Position numbers and translations under genes: made by a program. Shown here in pieces: positions 31,986 to 44,879 of a stretch of 64,000 nt of DNA; position 1 is the stretch's first letter, and every line of letters starts with the position of its first letter. A model generated the notes under the pieces. It was not told where the DNA came from. It saw nothing but the letters and a program-made list of their open reading frames with translations, and ran no database searches. Source of the stretch: Casuarina equisetifolia. Its lineage: Eukaryota > Streptophyta > Magnoliopsida > Fagales > Casuarinaceae. The stretch covers positions 26,792,682-26,856,681 of the forward strand of contig CM052360.1 in NCBI GenBank assembly GCA_028551475.1. The letters are read 5' to 3'.

Positions 31986-34900
31986 GAGATTTTCGACCTT
32001 TAACGTTACATTATATATGGTATAAAGGAGAGGAGGCTTTCACCTTTTGGAGACGAAAATTTTTAGATCTCGAGTTTAATCTGCAAATAAGGCGTATCTC
32101 CACTGTGTGGTTCTCAAACAATAGAACGTTGGTTTATATAGAGGACGAAGTTCACCTATCTTTCATTTCTTTTGCCTTGTCTGATTGAATAATCACTCTA
32201 TGCACAACCACGGGGACTTACTACTTTATGATCTTGCACGTGCTATTTTGTGTCTCACTCAACTTTATTTTGTCTTGTTGTGTGACTGAGCAATTAGTCT
32301 ATCTACAACAACCAAGTATTTACAACTTTGTGATCTTGCTTATGGCATTTCTCTCTATATCATTCAATGTCTTCACACATTGCCTTATTTATCCTAGATT
32401 ACCCAGAAAAATAAATAGAGTAGCTTTCAGGTCACACATCTGTTGGGATTGAGATGACAATTGGTGTTTTATACCTCCTCTTGGAATTAACAATTCCAAA
32501 GTTTTGAGGTTTAAAGCCCGCTTATGAAGGGATTCCTTGTTTCAAAATATATTTTTCTTTTTGAGATATTTTTTCTTGGAATTTTTACATGCACATAGAA
32601 GTCCTTCATAATTCAGTATCCAGCACCAGTCTTTTTTTTTTAAATTTTATTTTTTTATAACACTTGTCAACAAGTGCCAGAAAGTATTGCCAACTAAAAC
32701 GGTCGAGTTCTTCTTTTACATAGGGTGGATTTTTATCCCATTTTCGGTTGTTGTTTTTTATGGTAAAGAGGTTTGATAACTCTATTTTTATAGAGTTATT
32801 TTACCTAATTTAAATAATAAATTCTCTAATGTTTGTGAGAAAATATTTGAATTCCTCTTTATTTACTTAAATTTGTCTTGTTTATGTAGCATAAGGAGGC
32901 ATGAAGAAAAAGAACAAGCATGAAGAACCTGGTACTTATTATATGGCAGAAGATGGTCAAATTATCAAGGTGAAGGAAATCAAGATGGGCTTGGGCTTGG
33001 GCTTTGGATAATTGTTATTAGATTTTTATTGTTATTATTTTTTTAAATAATTAGAAAACCTAGTCCTATTAGGAGTCCAAAGCCTAATTAATATAGAAGT
33101 CTAAAACCCAATTGTATTGGGAATCCAAAACCCAATGCTATTAGGATAAGGAGAAAGTTCTAGATCCCATACCCTATATAAAGGAGGAGCCCTGCATAGA
33201 AGAGAAGGGGAAGCAAGAGAGAAAAGAAGTTGCCGCTGAAACCAAGGAGGAAATTGAGCACAACTCAAGAGAGAGGCCAAGAATTCAAGATTCAACTCAA
33301 GAGAGAGGCCAAGAATTCAAGATTTCTTGAAGAGAAGACAAAAAGGGTGACAGACTTCTTGTTCTTGGATTCAAGATGCCTTCTTTGTTTCTTATTATTG
33401 TTCTTCCTCATTATTTCATTATGTTCTAAACTTCTTTTGTTAGAGCGAAGATGTAGCCTAACTATGATGATGTGAATCCTATAAGTTTTTATGTTTTGCA
33501 AGATAGTTTATTTATGTGAGTTATATATTATTATGCTTAATGCTTTTAAGTGATTGACCACCACTTGAATGATTTGATGTGCATGTTAGAGACTGAAAGG
33601 TAATAATATGCAATTGCTTCTTATAATATATAACCATGAATTAAATGTGGATAGACATATACCATGTTATTTGTGTGGCTTTTGGTGATAAGATGATCGA
33701 AAGATTTATTGTAAACCAGGAATATTCATAGATCCTAATGCATTTGGTTTGTTTCAATTCACATATAGAGATATAGTGAATTAATGAACTAAATAGGTTT
33801 ACTATACCTAGACATAAGATAGTAAATAAATTAGGAAATTCCACCATCACATAGATAATATCATTCTTGCAGGCATAAACTATGGAAATTCATATATAGT
33901 AGTTATGGTGAAATCGAAAGCTCTAACATGTGTCTCATCTTGATTTTTCTTACTTGGATCCATTTTTAATTAGTATTGAGTTTTCGTTTTAGAAATTTTA
34001 AATTTTAATTCATCTTCAACAATATTTTGATTTGCTAGATAAATTTTAGGATTAATTTATCATTAGTACTTAATTAGTTCAGTATTCACCAATCTTCGTG
34101 GGACGATACTTTTCTCATCATTATATTACTTGTTTGACATGTTCACTTGCATCTAAAATTCACCGAACAAGGTTTCTAGAGTTGTTTTGCAGATTGAACG
34201 CCCGCTGAGACGGCAACTTTCAACCTTCAATCTGATGCATGAAATCTGTTGTGATACGTTTCCCGGTGGCCAAAACTTTTTATATACCACGTGCACGGTA
34301 GAGGACCGGTTGGTTGACTAATTAAATCAATCATGCTTCTCTTAAATAATGCATTGAACAACTGGGAACCCTCTTAACGATGAAGATGCCAAATCAATGA
34401 TTATTCTTAATCTACCAACTAGTGTTTTGTATGAAAGCAAAGACGCTTCACCGGCTGCTTCCTCTTCTAATTGCTGCTAATCAATTATTATTCTAAATCT
34501 ACCAACTAGTTTTTTGTCTGAAAGCAAAGACGCATTGTAATCGTGCTACTTTATGATCTTGCATTTGCTATTTCTCTCTCTCATTGAACTTTGTTTTGTC
34601 CTGTTGTGTGATTCAGTAATTAGTCTATCTGCAAAAACCAGGTATTGGGAATTTTGTGATCTTGCTTATGGCATCTCTCTCTATCATTCAACTTTCTTCA
34701 CACTCATTGCCGTATTTACCCTAGCCTACTAACAAAAGCTAATAGAGTAGCTTTCAGGTCAGTCATGTAATAGGATTGAGATGTGAAATGTCATAACACA
34801 TTTTAAGCGGCCAAAACTTAATACGTACCTTGTGCTTTGTATAGGACTAATGGAATGACTATTAATTCAAACATTATTCATCAGCACAGATTCTTTCATC

Positions 34901-35650
34901 ATTCAAATTTTAATTCATCTTTTTGTTCTACTGATTACGAAATTTAATTAGAAACACTATAGAGAATAGTGTTTAGATTTCACCTGCAACACATGCACAT
35001 TTCCTTATTTGATTGGAGTAATTTCTTGCCATTAATTGACTCCACTAAGATCAATAATATTATTTTTAAATAATGCATTGGACGAGAGACAATCTTTGCT
35101 GGTAAATATTCAAAACTATGATTATTGTAAGACTTTACCGCCTAGTTTTTTGTCTGAAAGGAAATGGTCAAGAGGTTAAGTTCGTTGGTTATGTAAGTTT
35201 CATCGTGGACTAAAAATTTTCTACTCTTACACCGGGAGGAGTTTTATCCGTTTTCGTTTTTTTTTTAATTAATTAATTAATTTATAAAAATGCTAAATAG
35301 GTTTCTAGAGTTGTGTTACATGTTTGGGCAGCTACTTGGATGGTAACGTTCAACTTTGGACGCCTGGCATCTGTCATGATACATTCCACGGCGGCCATAA
35401 ATTTATCCATATCACATGCACGGTGTAGGACTAATGTATTGACTCCACTAATGGACGAATGAGAACCCTCTGACGATGAAGATGGAAAAGCAATGACTAT
35501 TACAAAGCTAACAACTATTCTTTTGTCTGAAAGCAAGACCGTATGAAAGCGAAGATACTTCCCAGGGCTGTCTCCTCTCCTAATTGTGCGAAAGATACTG
35601 CGTATGAGGCAGGGGACGTAAGAAAGCGAAGATGCTTCCCAGACCTTTTA
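31986..35650 (+). repeat. Large R1 copy interrupted by a solo LTR
   Basis: This copy has the same module order as 22547-24860: P1 (32039-32240), ttatcctagattacccaga (about 32390), ttcataattcagtatccagc (about 32608), the module broken at 32773 by an LTR and resuming at 34170 with ggtttctagagttgttttgc, two ~100-bp tandem units, a second P1-like tail, the gactattaattcaaacatt module and a final KDTAYEAGDV relic (about 35588-35620). Removing the 1.4-kb insertion makes it collinear with the 22.5-kb copy. Confidence 0.65.
32774..34169. mobile_element. Solo LTR, 1,396 bp, TG...CA, 5-bp target duplication
   Basis: It starts tgataactctatttttatag and ends cacttgcatctaaaattcaccgaaca when read in order (last bases caccgaaca). 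It is flanked by aggtt on both sides (32769-32773 and 34170-34174). The insertion point is inside an R1 module that is uninterrupted elsewhere (gtttctagagttg at 23,270), which confirms the ends. A TATA box (ccctatataaagg) lies at about 33170-33182. The terminal stretch (cttcgtgggacgatac ... ttgacatgttcacttgcat) resembles the 3' end of Ty3-gypsy Athila/Tat LTRs. No internal gag-pol remains, so recombination between LTRs is the likely origin. The open frames inside (33101-33501) are not genes. Confidence 0.85.
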
Positions 35651-37046
35651 CACTTACTTTTTATCTAAAAATATCAAGCTGTATCCTAAATGTTTGATTA
35701 AATTATTGTTCTTACAAGTGTGAACAAACAAAAGCCATCTGTTTCTATTCCTTGATTTGTGACATTTGAGAAGAGGGGTTTGATCGAGGTTTTCCTAGTA
35801 TGCTTTGTTCATATGACGTGTTAGGAAATCAGTTGGTATTCAATTTATATTTGAAATTTTAAATCTTTCTTAGATTAGAAAGATATGTGTTTTTCTGTGA
35901 AACTTCTGGATTATTGTAATTATCAAGTTCAATAGTTAAAGTAAAGTCCTCGCAAGAGCATTAGGCTCAAAGTAGGCCACAAAGTTTCCGGCTAAACCAT
36001 CTAAATTTTATTGTCCTTTTATATTACTTCCTGTCCTCTTACATATTGTTCTCGCTTTATTTCTTTTCTCTTTTTCTTTTCATGGAAATAGATGCTCTTT
36101 GGTCTTAGGCTGCCTTAGCTCCAAATGAGCCAAAGCTTCTTGACATGAGTGGGCAAACTAATTCTTTGTGTATTTTTATGCTAGTTATTCTATTTAACGT
36201 TTGTTCTTGTTTTGTTGCCAACTTATTGCTAATTGTTTGCTTGAATCTAGAATTTTTGTGTTGAACTTGCTCTAGTTGAAATGCATATCTTACTCATTGA
36301 TCGAAAATTATTTACTTAATCATCCATTTGCGGCTTAAACTAACGAAAGAAGTTTTAGGGAAAGGAAGTTCACTTAACCCATTTCCAACACCCACTTTCT
36401 CAAATTATTAGTAATAATGCACAGGATGCAAGGTTCAATGAACCGTTCTTTCAGCTGTTCATTCGAAATCCATCGCCATAGATCCAAAAGTCAAGATCAC
36501 GAAAGTCTCCCCCGATTGTCTTTGCAAACGGACGCTGGTGAGAATCTTCTAAATATCAATGAATTACCTATGTTTGATGAGGAAGTCCGCTTTAAATACC
36601 ACACCGTAGTTCATGGAAATGATGAGCTATTTGAGGCCGCTTGAATGATCTCGTCTCATAGTGAGAACTATGAGGATATGATATATGGCATGAAGGTCAA
36701 GAGACCTAATTTTTTTACTGTAATACTCGAGATAATATTTTGTGGGTTCAAGTTTTAAGTATCTTATTTTATAAGTATGAACCCTAATCTACCTACCACT
36801 CCAAAATCATCCTTAAGGCCTCGCATAAACCCAAGTACGACTCTGTACAGAGTGATGTCTTCATAAATCTTGTCTCATTTGGAAACTCATGGAGGAAATA
36901 CTTGGACGTGTGTTCGAACTAAAAACCTCAGTAAAGGTCTTGGAGGCTTGACAAATTAATTATATGGAAAAGCCTTTTTGTAGTGTTTTATTCATTGTTT
37001 TCCTTGATATTATCTATACTTATTATTTATCTTATATAGGTTTTCA
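35651..37046. other. Intergenic with one unrecognised open frame
   Basis: 36417-36644 (+) encodes 75 residues, with RLSLQTDAGENLLNINELP and FDEEVRFKYHTVVHGNDELF. After a TGA the same frame continues MISSHSENYEDMIYGM. A diverged relative lies at about 47,150-47,280, with a shared flank (aatactcgagataatattttg). This suggests a decayed exon of an unknown gene. I do not recognise the family. Confidence 0.35.
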
Positions 37047-37733
37047 TGTACATGTATTTTTTTTATAGAAATATAAGTTTGTATTAATAAAAGATAATAT
37101 ACAAAAGTATAAGTGCATATGATAACATTACAAAAATAACCAAAGCTATGAAAAGATTGAGGTTGAAAGCCTCCAAATCTCACTTAAAATGATATTTTCT
37201 TGTGAAGATTTTATATTTTGAACAAAGAAACTCTTCATTGTATAGTTTTTCTTACTTTAGCCAATAAGATTGGAATGCCGATTGTTTTATTTTGAAATTA
37301 TCTTTTATTTTGTTTTGTCCATATATAATAAATACAAGCTAAAAAAAATATCTTAAGAAACTTTGTAGCCAAATCTTTTCCTTTAATTGTTCTAATCATC
37401 CATTGTAGCTCTTCATTTTATCCTCTAATATGATGTCAAATTTCACTTTGAACAAGGATAGTTTTCCAAACCATCATTGTCTTTAGACATTCAAAAAAAA
37501 AAAACTCTTATTTTCTACTTAGAATTGACAAAAGTCACAGTATAAGTTAACTAAAGGAGGTCATTATACCATTCTTTCTATTGTAGATAGTCAATCTTGA
37601 CAAATTAGTCATTCAATGAAGTTATGTTTGCAAATGTTATCAGTTCAAATTAGATCATATCAATCCACTTTTTTTAAAAATAATCAATGTAATTAATATT
37701 AAGAATTTTAAGTGGCCATCTTGTACATGTATT
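37047..37733 (-). mobile_element. 5'-truncated LINE with 12-bp target-site duplication
   Basis: tgtacatgtatt at 37047-37058 recurs at 37722-37733. Inside, the minus strand matches the 3' part of the LINE at 1.87-2.48 kb almost along its whole length (for example cttactttagccaataagattggaat against cttactttagccaacaagattggaat). The poly-T at 37057-37064 on + is its poly-A tail. About 50 bases at its 5' side (37668-37721) have no match in the first copy. Many stops are present. Confidence 0.85.
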
Positions 37734-37909
37734 ATAAGTATATATTTACAAGGTAAAATTCTAAGCTAGTAAATATGGTTTCTTTGCCTTCAATTATTAT
37801 TATCCAAACCTAATCACATTTAAGTCTTCTGACATACTATAAACCTCCACAATAAAAGGTAGTCGAACATTGTTCACGCATTGTTTATCCTAATGTCAGC
37901 CAGGTTGTC

Positions 37910-38245
37910 AATGACCAGTTATCACTTTGAAGAAGCATGTCATAGTACTTGTTGAAGCATATGTCGAAGCCTTCCTCCAAGCTTCTAGGATTGTCGAACC
38001 ATCTTTACTCATTAACATCATAGATTATTTGGTCAATACAGCGAACCTACCTTGCTTCTTTAAAGAATCAAGGAAGGCCTGGAACAAATTCGAACTCGTG
38101 GCCGGGAACAAAACGAAAGGGAAGGCCTGCATTTCAAGAAACAGAAGCATATTTAGCTAGATTTGTTTTATGGAGCTTCCTTTATGAACATGATGCCTGC
38201 CACTGGTGAAAAACAGTGCACGACGTACTATGTGTGCCATGGCGT
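37910..38245 (-). pseudogene. SEO fragment (middle and C-terminal parts)
   Basis: On minus, about 38245-38165 reads YVVHCFSPVAGIMFIKEAP, the SPVAG segment of the SEO middle domain. About 38060-37927 reads RFAVLTK-stop-SMMLMSKDG then STILEAWRKAS, the SEO C-terminal segment (usually W-AVL-KGS...G-TIL). Stops and lost sequence show that it is dead. It lies next to the third LINE. Confidence 0.6.
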
Positions 38246-40250
38246 CTCAGGATGGAACAAATAAAGTTCGTGTTTTCATATATCTAAGGCATAAAGGGCT
38301 TGTATTACATGTAAAATGGGTTAATGGTAGCGTGCATCCTTGTTTATGAAATTGACAATGGATAACGTTCGTACCAAAGAATAAAATCGAGTTTGTAGGG
38401 CAATGGGAAAATTTCACCTGTATTTTTATTTAAATATGGCAATCCAGGTCACTGATATTAGATTCAACGGATAGCGTCATATACACAAAAAAAAAAATTT
38501 CTGTCGAGAAATTATGTTGTGCAATGAAGGAAAATATATATATATATTATGTTAAAACACATTGGATGTTAAAATAAATGAAACTTACTTATATAAACTA
38601 TTTAGGAAATTTAAGTTCACTTGGCGTTAGAGCAAAGTTGCTCACATTTATAATACTTTTTTCAATGTGAGATTTGATATAATTATGTCACATAAATATG
38701 TAGAAAGTAGGCTATAGTTATGAACAAAAAGGCTTCTTTCTTTAGATGTTTTATTTTTGCGAATGCTTCTTTATTACTACCTTTCTCTGTGTTGTCTCGG
38801 GATGTTTTACACTTTATGCATGTGCAACTATTACAAAGTCGTCGAAGTTTTACACTTTCCTTTGGTTAAAGCACACATATCTAGCCGTTAGATGTGTCAA
38901 AGGTATTATATAGGAAAGACAAAATCATGACAACAAACTAAAAGGGACGAGAAAAAGGTGGCTACCTTTACAAATGATCTCAAAACATATGAAGCTTATA
39001 GATAGACATGATTCTATAGAATAAAAAGAATAAAAAACAGAAAACTTATGATTAAGTGCCAAACCAATAAGTTAGTACTTCTTAATTCCAGAAAAATAAA
39101 AATAATTAAACTATAAAAATATTATAGTCCATTGTTAAAGTTTTAGAAGCATCAAATCTTGATGATCGAGTATATATTCTATTGAAGGATAAATGTCGAT
39201 ATATGCTACGTCTTGAAGAATTAAAGTTGTTTTGTATACTGTCTATGTAAGGATCAACTTAGAATCACCATAAGATGATTGATTGTACTACTAAAGAATT
39301 AATGAATTAAGTGGCATTAAGATTCTTTGCCACAATAAATACTCCCATTAAAATTTGACTTTATTCTTCTAAAGTTTGATAATTATAAAGGTACTGAAAA
39401 TCATATTTAGGGTTGATAGATTATCAAACCAAGATCTAATACTAGTAAGGGTAAAGATCAAGATTTAATACTCAGAGATACTCACAACACCATTAGAAAT
39501 TTGGAGTTATTTAGCATAGTGTTAGGGATTAAGAGAGAATCTTTAAGAGGATAATGATCATTGCTTCTCATGTAAGAAGCAATGAGGCTTGGTCACATGA
39601 GGAGAGACTACAACTATATAAGGCTTGGTCATTAAATTATAAGGCTAAAAATGATAGTTCTTTGGGATTAATTTATGAATCTAATTTATCTCAAGTTCCA
39701 TCCAGTTCTTAATGGCTAGATACTAATGAAATTAATCATATTGTTTTTACCATTCAAGGATTCATAAATATAAGAAAACTAAATAAATATGAACTAAAAC
39801 TTATAAAAGTTATAAGAGATAATATTTTAATTTTAAATTCTGCTATTCAAGTAATATTGAAAAACATTTTCTATAAACAATTTTTTAGGAAATTTGTTTT
39901 CAATTTTTTGTTTTGGGCAAGTGTGGTAATTTTTTAAAATAAATATTTCTATGCGTGGTTGTCAATTTAAATCTAGTTGGTTATTGCATTTTGTCTTATG
40001 AATTATATGCAATGTTTATCTCCCAATGATATCTCTCTCTTTCCATAGTTGAGAAAGATATTCCTAAAAGGCCTTTATGTAAAGAGCAATTTTGTCTTCT
40101 TGTGAGGTTTGACCCGGAAGCTAAGTGGAAAAGAGGAATAATCAATCTAGCCTCAATGACTTGGAAGTTACTTCGTTGTGGATCTTGTTTAGGATGTTTC
40201 TCTCTTCTAACTTCCTGACAATCATTGCCGTATTCATCCCAGATTACCAA
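38246..40250. other. Intergenic; one 11-bp hairpin
   Basis: AT-rich. 39558-39585 forms a perfect 11-bp stem (tcattgcttct / agaagcaatga) with a 6-nt loop. An (AT)n run lies at about 38535-38550. No gene is supported. Confidence 0.45.
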
Positions 40251-41060
40251 GAAATAAAAAATAGAATAGCTTTCTAATCACATATATGTTAGGATTGAGA
40301 TAAAAATTAGGTATTTCCTATCTCTTGTGGTTAACAAAATGTTAAAATGCACGGAATCTCACACTAGAAAAGAAAAGAAAAAAGCTTGTGGTTAAATTTA
40401 AATAAAATAAGTTTCATTTAATTCTTGAGTTTAATTAGAGATGAGTTTTAAGCCTCTTAACAATAAACCATCCATATGGACTGATGTCTTGTCTCTGATG
40501 TTTGTTCTCCCCCCCCCCCCCCCCCCCCCCTTTTAAACATCTCCCCCCCCCCCCCCCCCCCCTTTTTTTAAAGACTTTTATCTTTGAACGCTTACATTCA
40601 CATAAAAGTTCAACTTCTCATGCGACTTTTTTTTTTTTTTTTGGAACGTAAATTATCTAAACCTGTCAAACTCTCTCTTTTACATTGGAAGGATTTTTAT
40701 TCCATTTTTGGTTGTTATATTTAAGCTAAAGAGATTTCTGTATATCAAACAGTAACTCGGACGACGGCAATCTTCCCCCTTCATCCTTCATCCTTCAACT
40801 TTCAGCTTCTGATGCCTGAGATTTGTTGTGATAAGGGTGGCGGCGGCCGCTACAGGACTAATGAGAGTTTTTACACAGGGAGCCTTCTTATCCCCTTTTT
40901 GGTTGTTCCTTTATATCAAACAGCAACTTGGATGGCCCCAGCCTTCAAATTTCGACGTCCAACTTTTGATGCCTGAGATTTGTAACGATGGATCTGATGG
41001 TGGCCGCCACAGGACTAATTGGTTGACTTGACGGTGATTAATCACATTGCTTTTGAATAC
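40250..41060 (+). repeat. Diverged R1 copy containing C-homopolymers
   Basis: The copy begins near agattaccaagaaataaaaa (compare agattacccagaaaaataaa in other R1 copies) and includes tggaaggatttttattccat and atgcctgagatttgttgtga. It then has an internal duplicate with two copies of the gatgcctgagatttgt module (about 40811 and 40969). It ends near gcataggacgagtggcagcc (about 41061). Confidence 0.5.
40509..40562 (+). repeat. Two long poly-C tracts (C22 and C20)
   Basis: C22 at 40509-40530 and C20 at 40543-40562 are separated by ttttaaacatct. The second runs into a T-tract. The lengths may be affected by assembly or sequencing, because long homopolymers are unreliable. On minus these are G-runs able to form G-quadruplexes. 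Confidence 0.75.
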
Positions 41061-42810
41061 TGCATAGGACGAGTGGCAGCCCTATTGTGAGAATGACCTA
41101 TTACATAAATACATAAATGCATAGACTAACTCATAAATATACAAAATACACAAAATTCGAGAGGTTTGAACTAATGTAATGTCCTACATCCATCATTGGA
41201 GTACTTATTATAAAATTTACTCATAACTTTTACACAATTATTCTTAACACTCACAATAGCAATATACTAAATTCTCTCTTGGCTAATAGCTACTATACAA
41301 AGTAGTGCTCTTTATTTGCTGCCCTTATGGGGCACAGACTATCGCACTCATGAGGCATAACTCTCTTTGTTGCTCACTCTTTTCAGCCCTCTAATTTTTC
41401 TTGTATGGTTATTTCTTTATACTAATATCAAGGTAATCCTAACTAAATACTATTAAAAATCTTACTTGGATATACTAAGAATACATACTAATACAAATGG
41501 GAATAACTTCTAGAATGTTCTTATATTATTACCAACCTTGCAGAATTCAAAACACAGCTAGTAAAATTCAAAAGTCCACATCAATGAGTCTGAATGCTCT
41601 AAAGAGAACCGCGTTCTTTAGTGTGGAAGTAAAACTTCAACGAGATCGCTGGGGAAGCTCTGCAACATTTGTTGGAATCCTGAATTTCAAGCCACCCCAA
41701 GCAAGGTACGATTCTCTGTCTTCAGTACTCCTTGCCCCACTGTTACCCTCCGTGAAACCATCACACAAGTGCTTTAATTCGAAGGTCAGAAACAGAGGGT
41801 TGTTTTGCAGATAGAGAAAACCGTAGGTCATGACAAAATTCTGAACCCTGTTCCTTGCAATTTTAGGATTTTGCATGCGGGCCTTAGGGTTTAGAGGATT
41901 TTGCATGTGGAGGAGCCAAAAGCAAATCAAGTAAAAGATGACAATTTCAATTACCAAAGTAAGAATTTGTATTCCAATAAACATCAATAACTGTCAAGGA
42001 GGAAGCAAAAGATGACAATTCAAGAAAACAATGGACGGAGAAGAGGTCAACTAATCTGTAGTGAGATGAGACTGATGAGGAGCAAAAATGGCAACAAAAA
42101 ACAGTCATTCTAAAACGGTAAAATGTAAACTCGAGATGGAATTTTCTTTGGCATATAGAAGAGGAGAGTGAAGAAAATTTCCCACCGTGATCTTTCTCTT
42201 TTTGGTCATTGCGCGGCTTACCAAATAATACATATAGATTTTTTTTCAACTTTAATCTTGGATGAATTCCAAGAATTTTAATTTCTTTTAATGTTTTAAT
42301 TTTTTCCCAACCAATATTATAGGATTTTAGTTGATATACACTTAACTTAGTTGGAAGTAAGTATTCTCTAAAACTTCTTAGTTTCATATTTGACATTTGC
42401 TGTGTCAATCCAATAAGTCAAGTTGATAATGTTTTTATAATCAATAGGAAATATATTAAAATTGAAAAAAAGCTAGAATTTATCTTGAGACTATAATAAA
42501 TTATGATAAAAAAAATCATAATAGGAAGCTTTGGGAACTGATTTCCTTTAAACCCTTCCATTGATAAGTGATCATTTTTTGCTTTGCCCCCTCAAAAAAG
42601 GAGGAAAGAAAATGAAAGGATTCATGTCTCTATGTACATCAAGTCTAAAAAGAAAAAGGCAAAAGGTTCATCTCTTTATCAAACACTAAGTCTAAATTTC
42701 AAGATACACTCTAAAACAACTACTAAAATGAAAATTACATATATTTAGACTAAATCACTCTAAACACAAACAGCAAAGAATCCTAAAAAGCAGGAAAAGG
42801 AGAGGAGGCT
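41061..42810. other. Intergenic with LTR-like debris and a possible orphan exon
   Basis: 41,060-41,510 resembles 21.66-22.04 kb (LTR-like). At 41542-41705 a segment with acceptor ccaaccttgcag and donor AAG|GTACGA carries one open frame: KSTSMSLNALKRTAFFSVEV, then KLQRDRWGSSATFVGILNFK. I do not recognise it. It could be a captured exon or chance. Confidence 0.3.
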
Positions 42811-42814
42811 TTTA

Positions 42815-43690
42815 CCTTTTGAAGACTACACAATTAAGACCTTGAGTTTAGTCTGCAAATGAAGTGTACCTCTGCGGTGTGGTTATCAAACAATAGAACG
42901 TTGGTTTATATAGAAGCCGAAGTTCCTCCCTCTCTCATTTCTTTTGTCTTGTTGTGTGATTAAATAATCAATCTATCCGCAACTCCCGGGAATTTACTAC
43001 TTGGTGAACTTGCTTGTGGTATTCTTTTTTTTATTTTTATGGTTAAGTATATTAATTATTGTATTTCTCTCACTTAACCAACTTTCTTTTGTCCTGTTGT
43101 GTGACTAGTAATCAGTCCATCTGTAACAACTGGGGTTTACAACTTCGTAATCTTGCTTTTGGTATGTCTCTTTGTATTCAGTTCAACTTTTTTGATATTG
43201 TTGCTTAATTAGCTAGTTTAGTAATGAGTTAACATATACTTTAAACATATATATATATATATGTGAGTTAAGTGCATGCATTATAATATTAAAAAAAGAA
43301 GGAAAAAAAAAACTTTCTTTCACATTCACTGCCGTATTGATCCAAGATTACCTGGAAAAATAAATAGACCACGTGCAAGGTATATGGCTTGACAGTATTA
43401 AATCATGCAGGTTTCTTTTAAACAATGCATTGGACAAGTGGAAACCCTCAGACAATGAAGATGCAAAACCAATGATTATTCTAAATCTACCAACTAGTTT
43501 TTTGTCAGAAAGCAAAACAATATGAAAGCGAAGAGGCTTCCCCATGTGCTTCCCCTCCTAATGGGTGCGAAAGATGCTGCGTATAGACAGATGACGTATG
43601 AAAGCTTTGCAACGGTTTGATGTGCTTCCAAAACTGCAGTCTTTAGGATGAATTTCTACTTTGGTTACCCCGGTACAAATTTTGTAACAC
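42815..43690 (+). repeat. R1 copy with P1 module
   Basis: P1 is at 42815-42990 (tttatatag at 42905-42913). Next come the second half of the P1 tandem, an (AT)n run at 43247-43261, gcattggacaagtggaaacc, one ~100-bp unit (ctaccaactagttttttgtc) and a final AKDAAYRQMTYES relic near 43566. It ends with ggttaccccggtacaaattt. Internal deletions make it shorter than the copies at 22.5 and 32 kb. Confidence 0.6.
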
Positions 43691-44389
43691 TTCAACTCTA
43701 CCAGATAATTTCATACTAATTTATTTTAGAGCTCTTGAATAATAGCTTTCCAAGTAAATATAATCTAACGCTTGTAATTAGCTAAAGCAATTTACACAAA
43801 CTTATTTTCTGTCGATTGTCTTGTCTCATCCATATACAACGCCAATAGTCACCCAAACCTTCTATGATCACATTTCTCAATTGTACGGTATGTTAATGTT
43901 GATTGTGTGTGGTCAGAACCCTTGTTTACAAGACTATTTTGGAGTAAGTTATTTCACCTCCAAGGGATGTATTTTAATTACACTTCATAATACGATCTTC
44001 AATCCAATGGTCAAACACAGGTTTTTAATCCCGCAGTTAAAAAGTATCTCTGATACATCATAATGGACAAATCCTAAAGACTAGACAAGATGGCTGATAT
44101 GGGATCAATTTTGTTATAATACCAACTCACATGGGACTACCTTACGCTCCCCATGAGGTTGCTTTCAACCCAAGTTCTCTTAGGCTATTCTCATGCATTG
44201 CTTATGAGATTTTTTTCGATCCCACCACTCTTACACTATTTTCGTGCATTCCCGGCTCATCCAAGGTGGCCTAACAATTCTAAACTCTAAACTTAAGTCT
44301 TAAGTTCAATAACCTATATTTTTAAATTTATTCTACTTAAGGAAAACCACATTTTTCTTATCTATCTTTTTTTTTTCCTATTACTAATA
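43691..44389. other. Intergenic, no gene seen
   Basis: AT-rich spacer; the open frame at 43821-44063 has no recognisable motif. Confidence 0.45.
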
Positions 44390-44820
44390 GTTAATCTTGT
44401 CTAGGAGTCTATAATGAATAGTATGAGGTTGCACTTGAACCTCTCCTTAATTACTAAGTTATTTTTACTAGACTTCATTGACTGGCTTTGTTCCGTCGAG
44501 CAACGTGCATTGAATTGAACAAGTGAGTTGACTGACCAAAATTAATCACGTCGCTTTCAAATGCATGGACAGGAGATCAACCTTCTGCTCACGCAGATGA
44601 AAGGCCAATCCATGACTATTGAAAAGTCCCTTCTGCTTACTATTATAGGAAACAAGACAAGAAGAACGTGTGAAACGCTTTCCGGACAGTTTCCTCTGTG
44701 GCCTATCACAAAACGACCTTGTTCCTTTGGGAAACACGAAGAGACACCTTCTAGAAACATATATCAAGGTCAGCACCGCAGGCAAGTTAAACGGAAGATC
44801 ATTATGTGCTGGAGGTGAGT
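44390..44820. repeat. Third copy of the 3.0-3.6 kb repeat block
   Basis: It shares cacttgaacctctccttaat, cgtcgagcaacgtgca, the caaatgcatgg flank and the gacaccttctagaa segment with 3010-3593. It holds only one, more diverged, copy of the 189-bp unit. It is directly followed on the right by an SEO fragment on minus. Confidence 0.55.
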
Positions 44821-44879
44821 CCATTATTTGATAACACTTTGAATGTGACAAAAATTAAATGAATACAAGTTTAGCCCAT

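Noticed and set aside
33101..33501. Overlapping open frames on both strands
   Set aside because: They lie inside the solo LTR and include its promoter and leader; no protein motif.
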